Counted from the stretch's first letter, positions 1 to 9,345 are shown. The stretch is DNA of 64,000 nt from Streptomyces sp. CA-210063 (GCF_024612015.1 NZ_CP102512.1:1798001-1862000); one strand, 5' to 3'. A program made the numbers and translations. The notes: generated by a model from the sequence alone, not told the origin.

Positions 1-1427
1 TTGCGCATGGTCAGGCCGAGGGCGTCCGCGGCGACCTGCGTCATGGAGGTGTACGTGCCGGGGCCCATGTCGCTGGCCGAGCTCTCGACCAGTGCGGTGC
101 CGTCCGCGTCGAGCCGGACCGAGGCCTGGGCGGCGCTGCGTACGACGTCGTAGACGCCGGTGGCCACACCGGTGCCGAACAGCCAGTCGCCGTCGCGGCT
201 GGAGCGGGGCTCCGGGTTGCGGCGGTTCCAGCCGAACTCGCGGACGCCGACGCGGTAGCAGTCGCGCAGGCGTCGGGTGGAGAACGGCAGCCCGCTGGAC
301 GGGTCCTCCTCCGGTTCGTTGCGCAGCCTCAACTCAATGGGGTCGAGGCCCAGTTCGTGGGCAAGCTCGTCCAGCGCCGACTCCATGGGGAAGGCGGCGG
401 TGGCGTAGCCGGGGCCGCGCATCCAGGTGGCCGCGTTCACGTCCAGCGGCACCGAGCGGTGCGTCTGACGGACATTGGGCGTCGTGTAGAGCATCTGCCC
501 GATGCCCAGGACGGGCTCCCTGTGCGTCTCGTAACGGGAGGTCTCCGACCGCAGTTCGTGGATCACGGCGGTCAGGTGTCCGCGGCGATCACTGCCCAGA
601 CGTACCGAGTACTCGTAGGCGGGCCGGTAACCCGTGCCGAAGTACTGCTGCCTGCGGGTCAGGACGAGTTTGACCCGGCGGTCCGTCATACGGGCGGCGA
701 GAGCCGCGATGGTGACGTGCGGCCAGGTCCGCAACGCACTGCCGAACGCGCCGCCGACGAACGGCGAGATGACCCGCACCGACTCCCGCGGGATGCCGAA
801 GGCGCCCGCGAGCTGGTTCTGGGTGCCGACCACGTACTGGGTCTTGTCCCACACCGTGAGCCTGTCGCCGTCCCAGCGGGCGACGGTGGCGTGCGGCTCC
901 ATCGCGTTGTGGTGATTGCGGGCCAGCCGGTAGGTCGTCTCCAGCCGTACGGCGGCGGATCGCAACGCCTCGTCCGCGTCGCCGCGCGCGTAGGTCTCGG
1001 GGTCGTCGGCCGGAGGAGCCTCGGTCAGGTCGGTGGCGGGCTGCTCGGCGTCGTAGGTGACCTCGACCAGGCTCGCGGCGTGCTGCGCGGACTCCAGCGT
1101 GGTGGCCACCACGACGGCGACCGGCTGACCGTGGAAGAGGATCCGGTCGTCCTGGAACGCGAGCAGCCGCTCGAACGGGGTGTCGAGGTTCGGCAGCTCG
1201 GGTGCGTCGAGGTGGCTGATCACCGTCAGTACGCCGGGCTGGGCGAGGGCGGCGCGGGTGTCGATGCCAGTGATCCGTCCCAGGGCGACGGTGCTGTCGA
1301 CGACGACCGCGTGCACGACACCGTCAGGGTCGTGGTCGGCGGCGTACTTCGCCCGGCCGGTCACCTTCAGGCGTCCGTCCACGCGGGAGAGCGGTGCGCC
1401 GACGGCTGCTTGCGGCTGGGGGCTCAC
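1..1427 (-). CDS. Molybdopterin-binding subunit of a PaoC/YagR-type aldehyde oxidoreductase, second copy (3' end outside window)
   Basis: About 475 codons are visible, starting at a GTG at 1427; the C-terminal third, including the catalytic Glu of the family, lies beyond position 1. The protein aligns almost residue for residue with the complete copy at 1781-3979: both open with MSPQPQAAVGAPLSRVDGRL and share FVGGAFG, WMRGPGYATA and SDMGPGTYTSMTQ. It would bind the molybdenum cofactor and oxidise aldehydes or N-heterocycles. The start codon overlaps the stop of a small FAD-subunit relic (GTGA, 1424-1427), so translation is probably coupled. The two Mo subunits differ in their N-terminal 200 residues more than elsewhere, which could mean different substrates. 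No stop is seen in the visible part. Confidence 0.9.
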   Translation of the reverse strand, partial: MSPQPQAAVGAPLSRVDGRLKVTGRAKYAADHDPDGVVHAVVVDSTVALGRITGIDTRAALAQPGVLTVISHLDAPELPNLDTPFERLLAFQDDRILFHGQPVAVVVATTLESAQHAASLVEVTYDAEQPATDLTEAPPADDPETYARGDADEALRSAAVRLETTYRLARNHHNAMEPHATVARWDGDRLTVWDKTQYVVGTQNQLAGAFGIPRESVRVISPFVGGAFGSALRTWPHVTIAALAARMTDRRVKLVLTRRQQYFGTGYRPAYEYSVRLGSDRRGHLTAVIHELRSETSRYETHREPVLGIGQMLYTTPNVRQTHRSVPLDVNAATWMRGPGYATAAFPMESALDELAHELGLDPIELRLRNEPEEDPSSGLPFSTRRLRDCYRVGVREFGWNRRNPEPRSSRDGDWLFGTGVATGVYDVVRSAAQASVRLDADGTALVESSASDMGPGTYTSMTQVAADALGLTMR

Positions 1428-1588
1428 TTGGTACCTCCTACGATGCGCAGCTGGCGTTCGACGGCCCGCTGAAGCAACTCGACCTTGGACCTGTTGTGTT
1501 GGAAGGGACAGGCGCCATACTCGACGGCGGCCAGCTTCCACGGCACGGTGTCCACACCACCGGCGGCCACGCACGGGAGGCCCCTCAT
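1424..1588 (-). pseudogene. 54-codon relic of a second FAD-binding subunit gene
   Basis: Reading from an ATG at 1588, the peptide starts MRGLPCVAAGGVDTVPWKLA and ends VELLQRAVERQLRIVGGTK. These ends match the last 70 residues of the intact FAD subunit (VAAGGVGTVPWKLPAVE and KVELLRRTVERQLRIVGESE), with about 25 internal residues deleted. Everything upstream, including the FAD and 4Fe-4S binding parts, is gone. The frame is still open, has a GGAGA ribosome-binding sequence at a good distance, and overlaps the next gene by GTGA exactly as the intact pair overlaps by ATGA. It may therefore still be translated as a coupling leader, although it cannot bind FAD. Confidence 0.8.
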
Positions 1589-1780
1589 GCGCCGGGTCTC
1601 CGTAAGGGACGACGGATGGGGCGGGCCGCCGCCGCGCGCCGTGGGGGAACGGTTGGTCGCGGCAGCGGCCCTGGTGTCCGCCGGCGGTGCGTGGCCGGCC
1701 GCCGGACGGTTGTGGAGAGCACGCCGGGCGGCCGTTTCGCGACGAAACCGGCTGCCCGGGGTGCTCGTATCGGCCTCGGC

Positions 1781-3979
1781 TCAGAGCATCGCCTCGGCGG
1801 TGATGGGCAGTTCGCGGATCCGGCGCCCGGTGGCGTGGAACACGGCGTTGGCGACGGCCGGTGCCACGCCGACCTGCACGACCTCCCCGAGGCCCTTGAC
1901 GCCCAAGGGGTCGGCCTCCGTGTCCTCCCCTTCGAGGTAGATCGCTCGCAGGTCGGGGACGTCGGCGTTGACGGGCACTAGGTAGTCGGCGAGGTTGGCG
2001 TTCACGATCCGGCCGTCGCGGTGGTCGGTGACCGTGTGCTCAAGGAGAGCCGTGCCGATACCGCCCACCATGGCTCCGAGTGCCTGGCTGTCCGCGAGCT
2101 TGGGACTGATGATGCGGCCCGCGTCGTACACGCCGAGCATCCGCCGCACGCGAACCAGGCCCAGCCGGGCGTCCACGGCGACCTCGGCGAAGGTCGCCGC
2201 GTAGGCATGGGTGGAGAACCGTTCCACTTCCTCGCCCGGCGTGTAGGACCCGTTCGCCTCGAGGCGGGTGCGGTTGTTGCGGGCCAGGAGCTGACGGTAG
2301 GTCTCCCCGCGCGCCGGGTTGTCCTTCACGTGCAGCCGGCCGCCCCGTACGACGACATCGTCCGGGTCGACGCCGTACAGCGGCGATCCCTCGTCCGCGA
2401 CGGCCAGCCTGATCGCCTGCTGCCGCAGCTTGTCGCAGCCGTCCTGAACGGCGGAGCCGACGCTGGCCATGGTCTTCGAACCGCCCTGCAGCGGCGCCGG
2501 CGGCATGAGGGAGTCGCCGAGCCGGAAGGTCACGTTGCGCATGGTCAGGCCGAGGGCGTCCGCGGCGACCTGCGTCATGGAGGTGTACGTGCCCGGCCCC
2601 ATGTCACTGGCGGCGGACTGCACCAGCGCGGTGCCGTCGGCGTCCAGCCGGACCGAGGCCTGGGCCGGGTCCCGCCGGGTGTGGTAGGCGCCGGCGGCCA
2701 TGCCGGTGCCGATCAGCCAGTCGCCGTCGCGGGTGGAGCGCGGCCGGGGGTCGCGGCGGTTCCAGCCGAACTCGCGGGCGCCGGTGGCGAGGCACTCGCG
2801 CAGCCGCCGGGTGGAGAACGGCAGCCCGTCGGACGGGTCGTCCTCCGGTTCGTTGCGCAGCCGCAGCTCGATCGGGTCGACGCCCAGCTCGTACGCGAGT
2901 TCGTCCATCGCCGACTCGACGGCGTAGGAGGCGGTGGCGTAGCCGGGGCCGCGCATCCACGTCGGTGTGTTCACGTCCAACGGCACCGACCGGTGCGTCA
3001 TGCGGACGTTGGGCGTGTCGTAGAGCATCTGCCCGAGCGACAGGATGGGCTCGCCGTGCGTCTCGTAACGGGACGTCTCCGACCTCAGGTCGTGGATCAT
3101 CCCGGTCACCCGTCCGCGCCGGTCACTGCCCACCCGTACCCGGTACTCGTACGTGGGCCGGTAGCCCACATGGAAGTAGAGCTGCTCGCGGGTCAGCGCG
3201 AGCTTCACCGGACGCCCCGTCTCGCGAGCGGCGACGGCCGCGATGGTGGTCTGCGGCCAGACCCTCGACGCGTTGCCGAACGCGCCGCCGACGAACGGTG
3301 AGATCACGCGCACCGAGTCCTGCGGGATGCCGAACACGGCGGCGAGTTCGTTCCGGGTGCCCTGCACCCACTGCGTCTTGTCCCAGACGGTGAGCCGGTC
3401 GCCGTCCCAGCGGGCGACGGTGGCGTGCGGCTCCATCGCGTTGTGGTGATTGCGGGCGAGCCCGTAGGTCATCTCCATGCGTACGGCCGAGGAGTCCAGC
3501 GCCGCCTCCGCGTCGCCCCGGGCGTAGTTCTGGGGCTGGCCGCCGGCCGGGCTGCCGCTCATGTCGGTCGTGGGCTTCCGCGACTCGTACTCGACCTTCA
3601 CCAGGTCCGCGGCGTGCTGCGCGACCTCCAGGGTGGTGGCCACCACCACGGCGACCGGCTGACCGTGGAAGAGGATCTGGTCGTCCTGGAAGGCGCGCAG
3701 CCGTCTGCCGGGCGGGTTGTATCCCCCGGGGTTGTCGCGGTACTCCAGCGTGGGTGCGTTGAGGTGGCTGATCACCGTCAGTACGCCGGGCTGGGCTTCG
3801 GCGGCGCGGGTGTCGATGCCGGTGATCCGACCCAGGGCGACGGTGCTGTCGACGACGACCGCGTGCACGACGCCGTCGGGGTCGAAGTCGGCGGCGTACT
3901 GTGCCTTGCCGGTGACCTTGAGCCGCCCGTCCACCCGGGAGAGCGGTGCGCCGACGGCTGCCTGCGGCTGCGGGCTCAT
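1781..3979 (-). CDS. Molybdopterin-binding subunit of a PaoC/YagR-type aldehyde oxidoreductase (complete copy)
   Basis: 732 residues, the same length as E. coli PaoC as I recall it. Xanthine dehydrogenase family: an N-terminal a/b hammerhead domain, then the molybdopterin-binding core with FVGGAFGNASRVW near residue 230, WMRGPGYATASYA near 340 and DMGPGTYTSM near 455. The C-terminal KGLGE motif supplies the catalytic Glu at about residue 699. Starts at ATG 3979, overlapping the FAD-subunit stop by ATGA. With the upstream subunits it forms a three-part enzyme; because only the FeS subunit carries a Tat signal, the complex should be exported as a folded unit. Cofactor loading normally needs an XdhC/PaoD-type chaperone, which is not in this window. 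Confidence 0.93.
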   Translation of the reverse strand: MSPQPQAAVGAPLSRVDGRLKVTGKAQYAADFDPDGVVHAVVVDSTVALGRITGIDTRAAEAQPGVLTVISHLNAPTLEYRDNPGGYNPPGRRLRAFQDDQILFHGQPVAVVVATTLEVAQHAADLVKVEYESRKPTTDMSGSPAGGQPQNYARGDAEAALDSSAVRMEMTYGLARNHHNAMEPHATVARWDGDRLTVWDKTQWVQGTRNELAAVFGIPQDSVRVISPFVGGAFGNASRVWPQTTIAAVAARETGRPVKLALTREQLYFHVGYRPTYEYRVRVGSDRRGRVTGMIHDLRSETSRYETHGEPILSLGQMLYDTPNVRMTHRSVPLDVNTPTWMRGPGYATASYAVESAMDELAYELGVDPIELRLRNEPEDDPSDGLPFSTRRLRECLATGAREFGWNRRDPRPRSTRDGDWLIGTGMAAGAYHTRRDPAQASVRLDADGTALVQSAASDMGPGTYTSMTQVAADALGLTMRNVTFRLGDSLMPPAPLQGGSKTMASVGSAVQDGCDKLRQQAIRLAVADEGSPLYGVDPDDVVVRGGRLHVKDNPARGETYRQLLARNNRTRLEANGSYTPGEEVERFSTHAYAATFAEVAVDARLGLVRVRRMLGVYDAGRIISPKLADSQALGAMVGGIGTALLEHTVTDHRDGRIVNANLADYLVPVNADVPDLRAIYLEGEDTEADPLGVKGLGEVVQVGVAPAVANAVFHATGRRIRELPITAEAML

Positions 3980-4959
3980 TCACTCTCTCCTACGATGCGC
4001 AGCTGGCGCTCGACTGTTCGCCGGAGCAACTCGACCTTGAAACGGTTGTGTTGGAGGGGCCGGGCCCCGTCTGACGCCTCCCCGGCCGCCTCGGCCCACA
4101 ACGCGTCCGAGGGGCGCTCGCCGATGAGGCGGCGCTCGACGGCGGGCAGCTTCCAGGGCACGGTGCCGACGCCCCCGGCGGCCACCTTCGCCTCGCGGAT
4201 CACGCCGCCGCGGATGTGCAGGGCGACGGCGGCCGAGGTGAGGGCGAACTCGTACGACTGCCGGTCCCGCACCTTCAGGTAGCCGGACCTGAGCGGCCGC
4301 GGAAGGGCCGGTATCTCGACGGCGGTGATCAACTCACCCCGCTGGAGGGCCTGTTCGCGGTTCGGGGTGCTGCCGGGTTTGAGGAGGAAGTCGGCGAAGG
4401 GGACGGTGCGCTCACTTCCGTCCGGACCCAGCAGACGCACGCGCGCCTCCAGCGCGGCAAAGGCCACGGCGACGTCGGAGGGATGCGTGGCCACGCAGTC
4501 GTCGGAGGTGCCGAGGATCGCGTGGGTGCGGTTGAAGCCTTCGCGCGCGGCGCAACCAGAGCCAGGGTCCCGCTTGTTGCAGTCGGCGCTCACGTCCCGG
4601 AAGTACGTGCACCGGGTGCGCTGCATGATGTTGCCGCCGATGGTGGCCATGTTGCGCAGCTGGGGGGAGGCGCTCAGCTCCAGCGCCTGCGAGATGACCG
4701 GGTAGAGGGTGCGCACCTTGGGGTGGGCGGCGGCGTCCGTCATCCGTACGAGAGCGCCGATGCGCAGGCCGCCGCGCTCGGTGACGGTCACGTCCCGCAG
4801 CGGCAGGTCGCTGATGTCGACGAGCGTGTCGGGGCGCTCGACGGTCTCACGCATCAGGTCGACCAGGGTGGTGCCGCCGGCTATGTAACGCCCGCCGCGA
4901 CGCCCGGCGTTGAGTGCCTCACGGGTGTCGGAGGCCTTGGTGAAGGAGAAGGGGTACAT
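3976..4959 (-). CDS. FAD-binding subunit of PaoB/YagS-type aldehyde oxidoreductase
   Basis: 327 residues, CoxM/XdhB family. The flavin-binding signatures are YIAGGTTLVDLM (residues 25-36) and ATIGGNIMQRTRC (105-117). Four cysteines at 117, 127, 136 and 155 lie in the insertion that holds a [4Fe-4S] cluster in PaoB, which separates this branch from plain CoxM proteins. Role: pass electrons from the Mo and FeS centres through FAD to an acceptor. Starts at ATG 4959, 13 nt after the FeS-subunit stop, and overlaps the Mo subunit by ATGA. A shortened copy of its 3' end survives at 1424-1588. Confidence 0.92.
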   Translation of the reverse strand: MYPFSFTKASDTREALNAGRRGGRYIAGGTTLVDLMRETVERPDTLVDISDLPLRDVTVTERGGLRIGALVRMTDAAAHPKVRTLYPVISQALELSASPQLRNMATIGGNIMQRTRCTYFRDVSADCNKRDPGSGCAAREGFNRTHAILGTSDDCVATHPSDVAVAFAALEARVRLLGPDGSERTVPFADFLLKPGSTPNREQALQRGELITAVEIPALPRPLRSGYLKVRDRQSYEFALTSAAVALHIRGGVIREAKVAAGGVGTVPWKLPAVERRLIGERPSDALWAEAAGEASDGARPLQHNRFKVELLRRTVERQLRIVGESE

Positions 4960-4972
4960 GGGGGGGCGGGCC

Positions 4973-5611
4973 TCATTTCCCGTGGGCGGCCTGGTCGACC
5001 GCCTTGACGATCTTGACGTAGCAGCCGCAGCGGCAGATGTTGCCGCTCATCCACTCCCGGATCTCCTCGGCGGAGTCCGTGTGGCCTTCCTCGATACAGC
5101 CGACGCCGGACATGATCTGACCCGGGGTGCAGAACCCGCACTGGAAAGCGTCCTGTTCGACGAACGCCGCCTGCAGCGGGTGCAGCCGGTCGCCGTTGGC
5201 GAGTCCCTCGATCGTGGTGACCTCGGCACCCTCCAGACGCACAGCCAGCGTCAGACAGGAGTTGACCCGTTGCCCGTCGACCAGGACCGTGCAGGCCCCG
5301 CAGGCACCCGCGTTGCAGCCCTTCTTGGAACCGGTCAGCCCGAAGTGCTCACGCAGCAGGTCCAGCAGCGACGTCCGGTTGTCGATCGTGACCGTGCGCC
5401 GCTCGCCGTTGACGGTCAACGCGAGTCGACCGCTGGGCGGGGCCTCGGCGGCCGGCGACTCCTGGTCGGTCAGGACCGATCCCGCGGTCAGGCCACCCGC
5501 CGCGACCACACCACCGACGGCGGCTGTCGTCGCGATGAAGGTGCGCCGGGTGGGCACCGGCGCGGGTCCTTCGGACAGTTCGAGGGGTGTGTCCGGGAGT
5601 TCGGTGGTCAT
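4973..5611 (-). CDS. Tat-exported 2x[2Fe-2S] subunit of PaoA/YagT-type aldehyde oxidoreductase
   Basis: 212 residues from ATG 5611; a GTG two codons upstream is possible but places the start closer to the GAGAGAG ribosome-binding stretch. Residues 21-50 form a twin-arginine signal (TRRTFIATTA followed by a hydrophobic Ala/Gly-rich segment). The mature part has the plant-type [2Fe-2S] ligands C99, C104, C107 and C119 and the second cluster ligands C158, C161, C193 and C195 (QCGFCTPGQ, NICRCGC). It shuttles electrons from the Mo centre to FAD. First gene of the operon FeS-FAD-Mo-(FAD relic)-Mo. Export of the whole complex on this one signal is known for PaoABC and inferred here. Confidence 0.93.
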   Translation of the reverse strand: MTTELPDTPLELSEGPAPVPTRRTFIATTAAVGGVVAAGGLTAGSVLTDQESPAAEAPPSGRLALTVNGERRTVTIDNRTSLLDLLREHFGLTGSKKGCNAGACGACTVLVDGQRVNSCLTLAVRLEGAEVTTIEGLANGDRLHPLQAAFVEQDAFQCGFCTPGQIMSGVGCIEEGHTDSAEEIREWMSGNICRCGCYVKIVKAVDQAAHGK

Positions 5612-5996
5612 ACGCACTCTCTCGCTTTGGGGGATGCGGCGGAGGATCGGCCGTCTCGGGCTGGTACGCCACGACCGTCCGGCGACGCTGTGCGGTATGC
5701 GCGCAGGCGCCCGTCCGTCGACACCCGGCGGACGCGGGTCGTCGCCGGAAGCCCTTCGCGGAGGCCCGTTGTGGGGTGGGCCCTCGGCGTTCCGGCAGTG
5801 AGCCGAGATGCGGGACAGGCCGCGGTTACGGCTGTGATCTCGGCGCAGGGTCCAGCCTGTGCCGGGTGACGGAGAGCCGCCAGGGAGTACTTTGCGTACG
5901 ACTCCCGTGCCTACGTCCGGCAGTAGCAGTCAGTTCAAGCCAACGCCTGAGGCGATGGCTTGCTTGATGTTCTGGGTTCGCCGGTTCGCCGGTTCG
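5612..5996. other. Intergenic region upstream of the aldehyde oxidoreductase operon
   Basis: 385 bp with no convincing gene on either strand. It should hold the promoter of the minus-strand operon that starts at 5611. The regulator at 5997-6896 ends against it on the same strand. I saw no strong palindrome or terminator. Confidence 0.5.
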
Positions 5997-6896
5997 CTAT
6001 TGCGCGGGCGACGTCGACGGCTTTGAGGCCTTCTCCTGCGCGGCCTTGTCGAGGAGGACCATCGCGTCGTACTCGGGGGTGTCGGGTTCGGCGTAGAAGA
6101 CGACCAGGTGCTGGCTGTTGGTGCCGTTCAGCGTCAAGCCCTGGTAACCGAGGGCGAGTTCACCGACGTCGGGATGGTGGTACGTGTGGCGGCCACTGGT
6201 GTTTCCCTTGACGTCGTAGCGGTCCCACATGCGCGCGAACTCCGGGCTCTTGCTCAGGAGTTCGTCGACGATGAGCGCGAGGTCGGGGGCGTCCGGCTCG
6301 ATGCCGGCCAGCCCGCGCAGCCATGCGACGACGCTGCGGACCGCGCCGTCCCAGTCGGCGAACAGGTTGCGGGCGGCGGGGTGGAGGAAGACGTAGCGCG
6401 CGAGGTTGCGCTGCTCCCCCTGCCAGTCCTCGATCCCGGCGAACAGGCGCAGTCCGCCGGGGTTGGCGGCGAGCAGTTCGAAGGTGCGGCCGACGACGTA
6501 CGCGGGATTGGGCCGCAGGCTCTCCAGGATCAACTCGGTGCCCGGAGGTACGGACCGGCTCGGCACCGTCGTCGGCGCGGCCACGTTCCCGTCGGCGCTC
6601 GCCGCGAGTTCTCGCAGGTGCTTGTGCTCGGCCTCCCCCAGGCGCAGAGCGCGGGCGATGGCGTCGATCACGGACGGGCTGGGACGGGTCTCGGTCCCGC
6701 GCTCCAGACGTGCGTAGTAGTCGATGCTGATGCCGGCGAGCGTGGCCAGTTCCTCACGGCGCAGCCCCGGGGTGCGGCGCAATCCGGAGGAGGCCGGCAG
6801 GCCGACGTCGCCGGGCGTCACCCGGCTGCGGCGTGCGCGCAGAAAGCGTCCCAGCTCGGTGCCGCCGCTACCGCCACTGTGCTGCTCACGTGCCAT
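5997..6896 (-). CDS. MmyB-type helix-turn-helix transcriptional regulator (copy 1)
   Basis: 299 residues from ATG 6896 (start MAREQHSGG). This start is chosen because the paralogue at 20959 begins MDREQHSGG; an in-frame ATG at 6938 would add 14 unmatched residues. An N-terminal XRE-type HTH (LRREELATLAGISIDYYARL) is followed by the roughly 200-residue ligand-binding domain typical of MmyB-like regulators in actinobacteria, with W/Y-rich motifs such as RNLARYVFLHP and GRHTYHHPDVGELALGYQ. It probably controls itself or the divergent gene at 7204. Its upstream region carries a block also found before the paralogue at 20959. Confidence 0.85.
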   Translation of the reverse strand: MAREQHSGGSGGTELGRFLRARRSRVTPGDVGLPASSGLRRTPGLRREELATLAGISIDYYARLERGTETRPSPSVIDAIARALRLGEAEHKHLRELAASADGNVAAPTTVPSRSVPPGTELILESLRPNPAYVVGRTFELLAANPGGLRLFAGIEDWQGEQRNLARYVFLHPAARNLFADWDGAVRSVVAWLRGLAGIEPDAPDLALIVDELLSKSPEFARMWDRYDVKGNTSGRHTYHHPDVGELALGYQGLTLNGTNSQHLVVFYAEPDTPEYDAMVLLDKAAQEKASKPSTSPAQ

Positions 6897-7203
6897 ACCT
6901 TCCAGTGTGGCAGCCCCGTGACCCGTGTGGCGGTGCACACGACGTCGAGGGGTGCCCTGTCACAGCACTGAACACGGCTGCCTGGCACAACCCGGCCTGC
7001 CATCCGGCGCGTGCGGGCGGCAAGCTGAGGGCACGCGGATGTTCCCAGGTCCGCGGCGTGCGGGCGTGGCCAGTGGCCCACGGGGTGACGATTCCCGAGG
7101 ACCTGCGCGCCCGCTTGCCGGTCGTGACGGCGCTGCTCATCGTGACCTCGGCAGCCGCCCACCTGCGGCGAGGACCACATCCGTACGTACGAAGGAGACC
7201 CCG
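6897..7203. promoter_or_regulatory. Divergent intergenic region with duplicated upstream block
   Basis: 307 bp between the regulator (minus) and the DUF2255 gene (plus). Positions 6949-7002 match 20861-20914 in inverted orientation relative to the window (47 of 54 bases by eye), at a similar distance from the respective start codons (52 and 44 nt). Conserved cores include TGGCAGGCCGGG and CAGGGCACCCC. I read this as a promoter/operator segment duplicated together with the regulator gene. Confidence 0.6.
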
Positions 7204-7581
7204 ATGGCGACGGCATGGACGAACGACGAACTCGACAGGGTCGGGGCGGCGGAGGAGCTGGTGATCGCGTCCGTGCGCCGAAACGGTGTGCTGAGCAAGC
7301 CGCGGACCATCTGGGTCGTCCGCGTGGGTGACGGGATCTACGTCCGTTCGGTGTACGGCCCCACCTCCGACTGGTTCCGCACGACGCGTTCGCGTCAGGA
7401 GGGTCACATCCGGGCAGGTGGCGTGGACAAGGACGTCTCTTTCCTCGATGCCGACCACGACATCAATGGTCAGGTGGACGCCGCCTACCGCAGCAAGTAC
7501 GGGCACTACGCCGCGGAGATCATCGAGGCCATCACGAGCCCCAAGGCGTCCACCACGACGATGCAGCTCGTGCCGCGCTGA
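7204..7581 (+). CDS. DUF2255 family protein
   Basis: 125 residues from ATG 7204, with a clear AAGGAG ribosome-binding site ten bases upstream. The sequence TIWVVRVGDGIYVRSVYG, then RQEGHIRAGGVDKDV and a C-terminal MQLVPR, fits the DUF2255 family as I know it, a small single-domain protein of unknown function common in Streptomyces. There is no signal peptide or membrane segment. It is divergent from the MmyB-type regulator, which may control it, and lies 116 bp before the antiporter. Confidence 0.8.
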   Translation: MATAWTNDELDRVGAAEELVIASVRRNGVLSKPRTIWVVRVGDGIYVRSVYGPTSDWFRTTRSRQEGHIRAGGVDKDVSFLDADHDINGQVDAAYRSKYGHYAAEIIEAITSPKASTTTMQLVPR

Positions 7582-7697
7582 CCCCGGCTTCCGCAACGAG
7601 CCAGCCCGGATACCCCGACCAAGAACAGTCCCGCGCACCGCGCCGGGCCTCCTGCGGCCTCCCGCCGCACTTGCACCACCTGTCCAGGAGATGAAAC

Positions 7698-9281
7698 GTG
7701 CTCGGTCTCGAACTCGTCGTGGTCCTGTGCGCGACCGTGCTCGTGTGCCAGGTCGCGGGAGACCGGCTCCGTATCGCGCCGCCCGTCCTGCTGCTGGCCG
7801 CGGGGGCGCTGCTGGGATTCGTCCCGGCACTGCGCGAAGTGCATCTGCCGCCGGAGGCGATGCTGCTGCTGTTCCTCCCGGCGCTCCTGTACTGGGAGAG
7901 CCTGACGACCTCCCTGCGCGGGATCCGGCAGGACCTGCGCGGCATCATGCTGATGAGCACCGCGCTGGTCATCCTCACCGCCTGGGCCGTAGCAGCGGTC
8001 GCGCACGCCCTGGGGCTTCCCTGGGGGCCGGCCTGGGTACTCGGTGCGGCCGTCGCACCCACCGACGCGACGACGGTCGGCGTTCTCGCCCGCATGCTGC
8101 CCCGCCGCAGCATCACCCTGCTGCGCGCCGAAAGCCTGATCAACGACGGCACGGCCCTGGTCGTCTACGGACTCGCCGTCGGCATCACCGTCGGCGAGGA
8201 GCACTTCAGCGTGCCGCACGTCGGATGGCTCTTCCTCCTCGCCTACGTCGGCGGAGCCGCGGCCGGAGCCGTGACCGCCTGGGTCGGCATCCAGCTGCGC
8301 CGCCGCCTGGACGACCCCCTGCTGGGGAACGTGGTCACGATCGGTACGCCCTTCACCGCGTTCCTCCTCGCCGAGGAGATCGAGGCCTCCGGTGTCCTGG
8401 CCGTCGTGGTGGCCGGGCTGATCATGAGCCAGGTCGGCCCGCGTCTGATCGGGGCGGCGACGCGGCGGCAGGGGCAGGCGTTCTGGTCGCTGTCCACGTT
8501 CCTGCTCAACGCCTCCCTGTTCGTCCTCGTCGGCCTGGAGGTACAGTCCGCCGTCCGCGAACTGACCAGCGACGACCTCACCCACGCCCTGATCACCGTC
8601 GGAGTCGTGTCCGTCGTGCTCGTCGCCGTGCGCTTCGCCTTCCAGTTCGGCGCCGTGTACCTGATCCGTCTGCTGGACCGCCGCCCACAGCAGCGGCTGC
8701 GCCGGATGAGCCATCGGGCCCGGGTGGTCGGCGGGGTCACCGGATTCCGGGGGGCGGTGTCACTGGCCGTGGCGCTGTCGGTCCCGGAGACGTTGGATTC
8801 GGGCGCGCCCTTCCCCGACCGCGACGTGATCGTCTTCGTGACCTCCGGGGTCATCATGCTGACCCTGGTGGTGCAGGGCCTGCTCCTGCCGCGCGTGGTC
8901 CGCTGGGCCCGCCTCCCCCACGACACGTCCGCCGAGGAGGAGCGCTCCCTCGCCGAGACGACCGCCGCCGAGGAAGCCCTCAAGGCGCTGCCGGAGGTGG
9001 CCGCCGGTCTCGGCACCGCCCCGGAGGTCGCCGAATGGACGCGCCACGAGTACGAGACCCACCTGCGCGTCGTACGCGCCGACGACGATGCCGACGACGC
9101 CGTGGTCCTGCGCCACAAGGAGGACTACACCGCGCTGAGCCTCGCCCTCCTCGCCCGCAAACGCGCCAGCGTCGTCAGACTCCGCGACGAGAACCACATC
9201 GACGACACCGTGCTACGCCAGGTACAGGCCTACCTCGACATCGAGGAAGTACGCCTGTCCGGGGCCGAGTTGAGCGACTGA
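7698..9281 (+). CDS. CPA1-family Na+/H+ antiporter
   Basis: 527 residues from GTG 7698 (AGGAG ten bases upstream). About twelve hydrophobic segments cover residues 1-400. The family motifs APTDATTVGVLARMLP and AESLINDGTALV, carrying the acidic transport residues, sit near residues 115-155, and GFRGAVSLAVALSVP near 350. A charged cytoplasmic tail of about 130 residues follows. It exchanges monovalent cations for protons across the membrane and supports pH or salt tolerance. It stands alone, with a small hairpin after the stop. Confidence 0.9.
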   Translation: MLGLELVVVLCATVLVCQVAGDRLRIAPPVLLLAAGALLGFVPALREVHLPPEAMLLLFLPALLYWESLTTSLRGIRQDLRGIMLMSTALVILTAWAVAAVAHALGLPWGPAWVLGAAVAPTDATTVGVLARMLPRRSITLLRAESLINDGTALVVYGLAVGITVGEEHFSVPHVGWLFLLAYVGGAAAGAVTAWVGIQLRRRLDDPLLGNVVTIGTPFTAFLLAEEIEASGVLAVVVAGLIMSQVGPRLIGAATRRQGQAFWSLSTFLLNASLFVLVGLEVQSAVRELTSDDLTHALITVGVVSVVLVAVRFAFQFGAVYLIRLLDRRPQQRLRRMSHRARVVGGVTGFRGAVSLAVALSVPETLDSGAPFPDRDVIVFVTSGVIMLTLVVQGLLLPRVVRWARLPHDTSAEEERSLAETTAAEEALKALPEVAAGLGTAPEVAEWTRHEYETHLRVVRADDDADDAVVLRHKEDYTALSLALLARKRASVVRLRDENHIDDTVLRQVQAYLDIEEVRLSGAELSD

Positions 9282-9310
9282 CGCCCCCGGCCTTTCCTGC
9301 CCCACCCCAC

Positions 9311-9328
9311 GCGCAACCACAGTTGCGC
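9311..9328 (+). terminator. Short hairpin after the antiporter gene
   Basis: GCGCAAC, tetraloop CACA, GTTGCGC: a perfect 7-bp stem 30 bp after the antiporter stop and 18 bp before the next start. There is no T-tract, so it is a weak terminator candidate at best. Confidence 0.4.
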
Positions 9329-9345
9329 CCTTCAAGAAAAGTGCG

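Noticed and set aside
2021..3301. Long plus-strand reading frame of 426 codons
   Set aside because: It is antisense to the molybdopterin subunit; GC-rich codons remove stops on the other strand. The minus-strand protein has all family motifs.
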